From Icerya purchasi (Eukaryota > Arthropoda > Insecta > Hemiptera > Monophlebidae), in the NCBI GenBank assembly GCA_039619475.1, contig CM077116.1:173009863-173073862 (forward strand): a DNA stretch of 64,000 nt, read 5' to 3'. The notes under the pieces were generated by a model. That model was given only the letters and a program-made list of their open reading frames with translations. It did not search any database and was not told the DNA's origin. Numbering within the stretch: position 1 is the stretch's first letter; each line of letters starts with the position of its first letter. This document shows, one piece after another, positions 59,641-64,000 of the stretch. The position numbers and the translations under genes were made by a program.

Positions 59641-60829
59641 GAAATTAATAAATTAGTAATCAACTTTTCTTTTTTTTATTAATATAGCTCCTGCTTTGTG
59701 TATTACATTTTAACTTCAATACGTAAAAAAAATAAAAATAAAATAATTGAAAAATAAATAAATAAGCCTTTATTTCGCCGAATATCGGTCGATGGCCTCC
59801 CACCACCCATGTATATTCTGATATATATGTATACATATTAACATGTACACTTGTAATTATATCTTCCCGTTAAATTTAATTGATAAATTTTCTTAAATAG
59901 TTGTCAGGATTCATGCCATATAATTTGTAGGTTTTCCTCCAAATCATTCTATCCGAACATAACCGTAGTCAAGCAGAGCCCATCCGCTGTCGTCTTCTGT
60001 CCAACTTATCGGTTGTTTGCCTACACTCCTTTTGCTGTTAACTGGAATCCAACTTGATTACATCCGCGGCCAAACCATCCCGACGAATCATGCGACCAGC
60101 CCAATTCCTTTTCAAACTGATTGCCTTCTTCACGATATCCTTCATTTTTGTTTTTAGTCTTATTATTTTCCATTGAATTTTGTCTGTTCTAATTCCAAAA
60201 ATCAATCTTTCCATAGCTCTCTGTACCCGATTAATCCTGTCAATATGGTACAGTTTTCATTGGCCACATATGACAATCATATAATAAAGCAGTTACGACG
60301 CACCTTTCCAGGATATTCATTTTTGCTTTTAAACTGATTTTCCAACTTCTATTCATTAAAACCCCTTTTAATCTCCAAAATTTATTCTATGCTACAGTAA
60401 TTCTTCGTGTTAATTCTTTATCCATCCGATTGTCGAATGAAAGACACTAAGTAAATTGCTTCTTGCTCATATTCCAATTCTTCTCCATTTTCTGCAGTGC
60501 TATTAGTAAGAAGTTTTGTTTTGCTATTATTTATGTCTAAATCTACATTTTTACAATTGTAATTTAATTCTTCCACCATTACCGACAGTTCACTAACAAA
60601 TCCCGTAAATAAAATTGTGTTGTCTGCGAATCTAAGATTTGATAAATATTATCCATGAATATTTATTCCCTTCAGTGGTCAGTTTAATTTTCTTAAAGCA
60701 AATTCAAGTACCGTATTAAACAATGCAGGTGAAATTGTAGATCACCTTGCTTCGTCCTTTGGATTGTTGGAATATTCTACTATTTTTTTCTAATGCAATA
60801 TAAGTCCTACTAAATTTATGTATTTCTCT

Positions 60830-61236
60830 CAAGGTCGCGTCCAGGGGGCGTGTTAACCCTCCCATTAGAATTGAAATAGTTATAAATTCACAAAAATCTG
60901 AAAAAAATCAAAAATTTAAAATAAATATTGATGATTTTTTAGCACGTTCTTACATTAAAAAAAAGAAAAAGAAAAAATATGCTCCATATTTTTAAGAATT
61001 TCATTGGTATTTTATTTGCAAAAATTTTTATTACAGGTATAATCAATAACATATGTAAATTTTATCAATGTTTATACGGTAATTCATTTATGTAAATTAT
61101 TAATATATAAATTAAAATTATGGAAATTATTAATAGTATGAATATTAGTGAAAAATGTATTGTTATTTATAAAATAAATATGCGAAGAAAATGTTCACCT
61201 CCCCCCGACCCTAACAAAATTCTGGGCACGGCCCTG
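60830..61236. mobile_element. hAT-type MITE Z, 407 bp, with 8-bp duplication
   Basis: ATTTCTCT at 60822-60829 and 61237-61244 flanks ends CAAGGTCGCGTCCAG and (reverse complement) CAGGGCCGTGCCCAG, which match at 11 of 15. CAxGG ends plus an 8-bp duplication fit hAT. There is no coding frame inside. Confidence 0.85.
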
Positions 61237-61462
61237 ATTTCTCTAATTATGTGAATATATTTTGCTTCTACGGTAGCATGTTGTAAAGCTTTGAATATCG
61301 CACTGTGCTTAATTCTATCGAAAGCTTTACTAAAATCAATTAGAACAATTATGTAACTTCAAATTATATTCTCGACTTTTTTCAATAACCTGATTAACTA
61401 TATGAATATTATCGATATTCGAAAACCCACTACTAAATCCAACTTGTGTTTGTGGTTGGCAG

Positions 61463-62028
61463 CAGGGCTTGAAAGCCAGCCGAAAGCCAAAAGCTAAAAG
61501 CTGAAAGTCAATCATTTTCAGATGTCATAAGCTTAATCCAAAAGCCATATTTAAATTTCCATAAGCTAAAAGCCTAAAGCTTAAGCTATATTCAAAATTT
61601 AAACAGTCGAAAGACGAAAGCTTAAGCTGTATTTCTAAAAAAGCTAAATTAAGCTTTATATTCGGCTTAAGCTGTTTTTTTTTAAATTTCTTGATTTTGT
61701 ATTTTTGACATAATTATTCGCGTAAGAAATTGCTTTTAAAAACTTTTAATTTTGTGCGTAAAGAAAAAAGTTGAAGTTACGATAGTAATGCTAACTAGTT
61801 TGTAGCACAGTAATTAGTAAATGATTTTAATTAACTTCTATTGAAATTCATTTCGTAAGCCGAAAGCTGAAAGCTTAAGTCGTATTTTAAATTTACACAG
61901 CCAAAAGCCGAAAGTCTAAGCCATATTTCAAATTCAAACAGCCAAAAGCCGAAAGCTTAAGCTGTATTTTTCAAGGACATAAGCCGCATTAAGTTTAAGC
62001 CGTATTATTATTCAGCTTTCAAGCCCTG
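61463..62028. mobile_element. hAT-type MITE X, copy 1, 566 bp
   Basis: The ends are CAGGGCTTGAAAGC and its inverted match GCTTTCAAGCCCTG. GTTGGCAG flanks it exactly (61455-61462 and 62029-62036). The interior is packed with AAGC/GCTT words. Compared with copy 2 it has about 80 extra nt near the right end. Confidence 0.9.
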
Positions 62029-62036
62029 GTTGGCAG

Positions 62037-63370
62037 TAGAGATGGGAAAAGTAACTCTTTGCAGTGAGTGACTCTTTTGAATCTGACTCAGTAAATTGAT
62101 TGTATACAATTAGTAACTCAGTAACTCAGTTGACTCAGTAAATCTATTAAAACATTTAACTCTGAATTATTCACTGAGTGATTTTCATCCACGACAATGA
62201 AACGGTAAAGAAGCGTGTGATGACTGATGATAGCTGAAATTATTCTCAAGCAGATGCAATTATACGGTTTTCAGCTGACAGGTTTAGAAATCATTTTGAT
62301 TTACATTTTAATAAAGGGTATAATTTTTTTTTTAAATAAATATATTATGCAGTATTACGGAGAAACGTGTAAATTGGCTAAAGTTAATGATTACTATTGT
62401 TTATTGTGTTATAATAAATAAGAAAAATAACTGGTAATATTATTAATTATAATTGTATTAATTTATACTTTGTGTCAAGATTGTTTTTATTATAAAAACT
62501 ACTGTGTATCATTTAAATTAACATTTGTAGAAAAAATAGAAGCGATGAATTAAATTTTAGCGGCGTATTACTTTTTTAAAGAACTTTCTTTATAAATAAC
62601 GAAAGATTGAAAAAATGTAATACAAACAAAATTAGAAGTAGAATTTAAAAAAACTAACTATGATGTTTAGTTAGTTTAGTAGAACACAGTTATGAAACTG
62701 TAATTGCAAAGGAATGTTTAAAACTAAAGAAATATTTTATTATATTCTGAATTTTGAATAATTTTAACATTAACTAAAATGAACTTTAGTTACTAATACA
62801 CAGTATTTTAAGCGGTAAAGTTAATTTCTACAACAAATTCTAATTACCACTGGAAGTAAGGAAGTTTGTAGAAATTTTGTTAGAAAACAACAAATCTAAT
62901 ATTTTATAAAATTTGTGAAATATTTAATTGTGTATTATATTTATATATTAAATAATAATTATTTTATATATTTGAAGGTGTTAAATATGTAGATAAAAAG
63001 AATGAATCGTTAAAGTAAGTGATTGAAGTTAAACAACTTCATATTTGGAATTAAAAGATAATTAACAGGCTGTTTAAATTGTTTTAACAACAAATTCTAA
63101 ATTTGTTCAGTTGTTTTGAGACTAATACAGCAAAGTAGTAATTATTAAAGCACATAAAAAATTCTTATTAGTTGTTGTTTTGTAAATTAAAATTTCTTTT
63201 CAAATTAAATATCTGTTACAATCATAGATCACAGGGTAATTTGTTTTAATTCTGTAGACTACTGAATTAGTGAGTCAAAAGAGTTACTGAGTTACCTTTA
63301 TTCATATTACTGTTTCGAATCTATCAAATCAGTAGAAAGATTCGAATCAGTACTGAGTTACACACCTCTA
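62037..63370. mobile_element. hAT-type non-autonomous element Y, 1334 bp
   Basis: The left end is TAGAGATGGGAAAAGTAACT; the right end in reverse complement is TAGAGGTGTGTAACTC, a common hAT terminus. GTTGGCAG flanks it on both sides (62029-62036 and 63371-63378). Subterminal ACTCAGT words recur at both ends. The only open frame (62227-62421) has no transposase motif. Confidence 0.88.
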
Positions 63371-63375
63371 GTTGG

Positions 63376-63858
63376 CAGGGCTTGAAAGCCAGCCGAAAGC
63401 CAAAAGCTAAAAGCTGAAAACCAATCATTTACAGATGTCATAAGCTTAATCCAAAAGCCATATTTAAATTTCCATAAGCGAAAAGCCTAAAGCTTAAGCT
63501 ATATTCAAAATTTAAACAGTTGAAAGACGAAAGCTTAAGCTGTATTTTAAAAAAAGCTAAATTAAGCTTTATATTCGGTTTAAGCCTTTTTTTTAAATTT
63601 CTTTTATTTTGAATTTTTGATATAATTATTTGCATAAGAAATTGTTTTTAAAAACTTTTATTTTTGTGCGTAAAGAAAAACGCTGAAGTTTTAATAGTAA
63701 TGCTTAATAGTTTGATGCGTAGTAATTAGTAAATGAGTTTAATTAACTTCTATGAAAATTCATTTCGTAAGCCGAAAGCTGAAAGCTTAAGCCGTATTTT
63801 TCAAGGACATAAGCCATATTAAGTTTAAGCCGTATTATTATTCGGCTTTCAAGCCCTG
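63376..63858. mobile_element. hAT-type MITE X, copy 2, 483 bp
   Basis: It has the same ends and nearly the same interior as copy 1. Its right flank GTGGTTGG (63859-63866) equals the bases at 61452-61459 left of the whole stack, so it is the oldest insertion and the other two entered at its left edge. Confidence 0.88.
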
Positions 63859-64000
63859 GTGGTTGGTATTTGTTACTTTATGTACATTTCTTTTTAAGAC
63901 CTTCATAAACAGTTTACATATTATAGAAATTAAATTAATCGGTCGATAATTATCCAAATTACTTTGTATGCCTTTTTTATGCAATAATATAATACTAGAT

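Larger units (their letters stand above)
59750..64000 (-). pseudogene. Decayed LINE split by four hAT-type insertions, runs off window
   Basis: On the - strand YRPINLISIICKLFMKV (63950-63900) is the RT start. QTQVGFSSGFSNIDNIHIVN follows at 61450-61390, HSAIFKALQH near 61300, and a C-terminal stretch LKRNWAGRMIRRDGLAADVI near 60110-60050. LINE sequence is at 63867-64000, 61245-61451, 60700-60821 and down to about 59750; the rest is inserted DNA. Stops are frequent. The 5' part lies right of the window. Confidence 0.78.

Overview
The window is AT-rich nuclear DNA from an invertebrate animal, most likely an insect. Its genes have introns with GT-AG borders, it is full of retroposons and small DNA transposons, and it holds the C-terminal part of an animal LYST/mauve protein. 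A hemipteran or similar insect would fit the TE mix, but that is a guess. There are no bacterial-type operons, rRNA genes, true tRNA genes or CRISPR arrays.

Region 1 (1-32113, + strand): 19 exons join in perfect phase into about 1133 codons of a LYST (lysosomal trafficking regulator, Drosophila mauve) orthologue. The order is a helical region, PH-like domain, BEACH domain, WD40 repeats and stop. The 5' part of the gene lies left of the window. The introns hold tRNA-derived SINEs of two families, a decayed RNase-H-bearing LINE, a large inverted repeat, a MITE with 79 open codons, a 1.2 kb element ending in GGGTATTCTGGT, a Jockey remnant, a LINE tail beside a splice donor and a Helitron-like repeat.

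Region 2 (32114-36595): intergenic space between convergent genes.

Region 3 (36596-44717, - strand): a three-exon gene for a predicted secreted or membrane protein of 387 residues that I do not recognise. The in-frame stop that seems to end its first exon is removed by splicing. Its introns hold a decayed LINE, a 301 bp hAT-type MITE and one copy of an AT-flanked repeat.

Region 4 (44718-50774): mostly TE debris (SINE, LINE 3' piece), a 30-bp minisatellite, and a possible small + strand gene with a duplicated exon start.

Region 5 (50775-55332): a structurally complete Jockey-clade LINE on the - strand. Both ORFs are intact and overlap by ATGA. It has a 41-nt poly(A) tail and an 11-12 bp target duplication, so it is probably young.

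Region 6 (55333-64000): a TE graveyard. It has the second copy of the AT-flanked repeat, a + strand RTE-like LINE split by a MITE, and a - strand LINE that runs off the window. This last LINE is broken by four hAT-type insertions, three of them stacked on overlapping target sites; two share the 8-bp target GTTGGCAG exactly.
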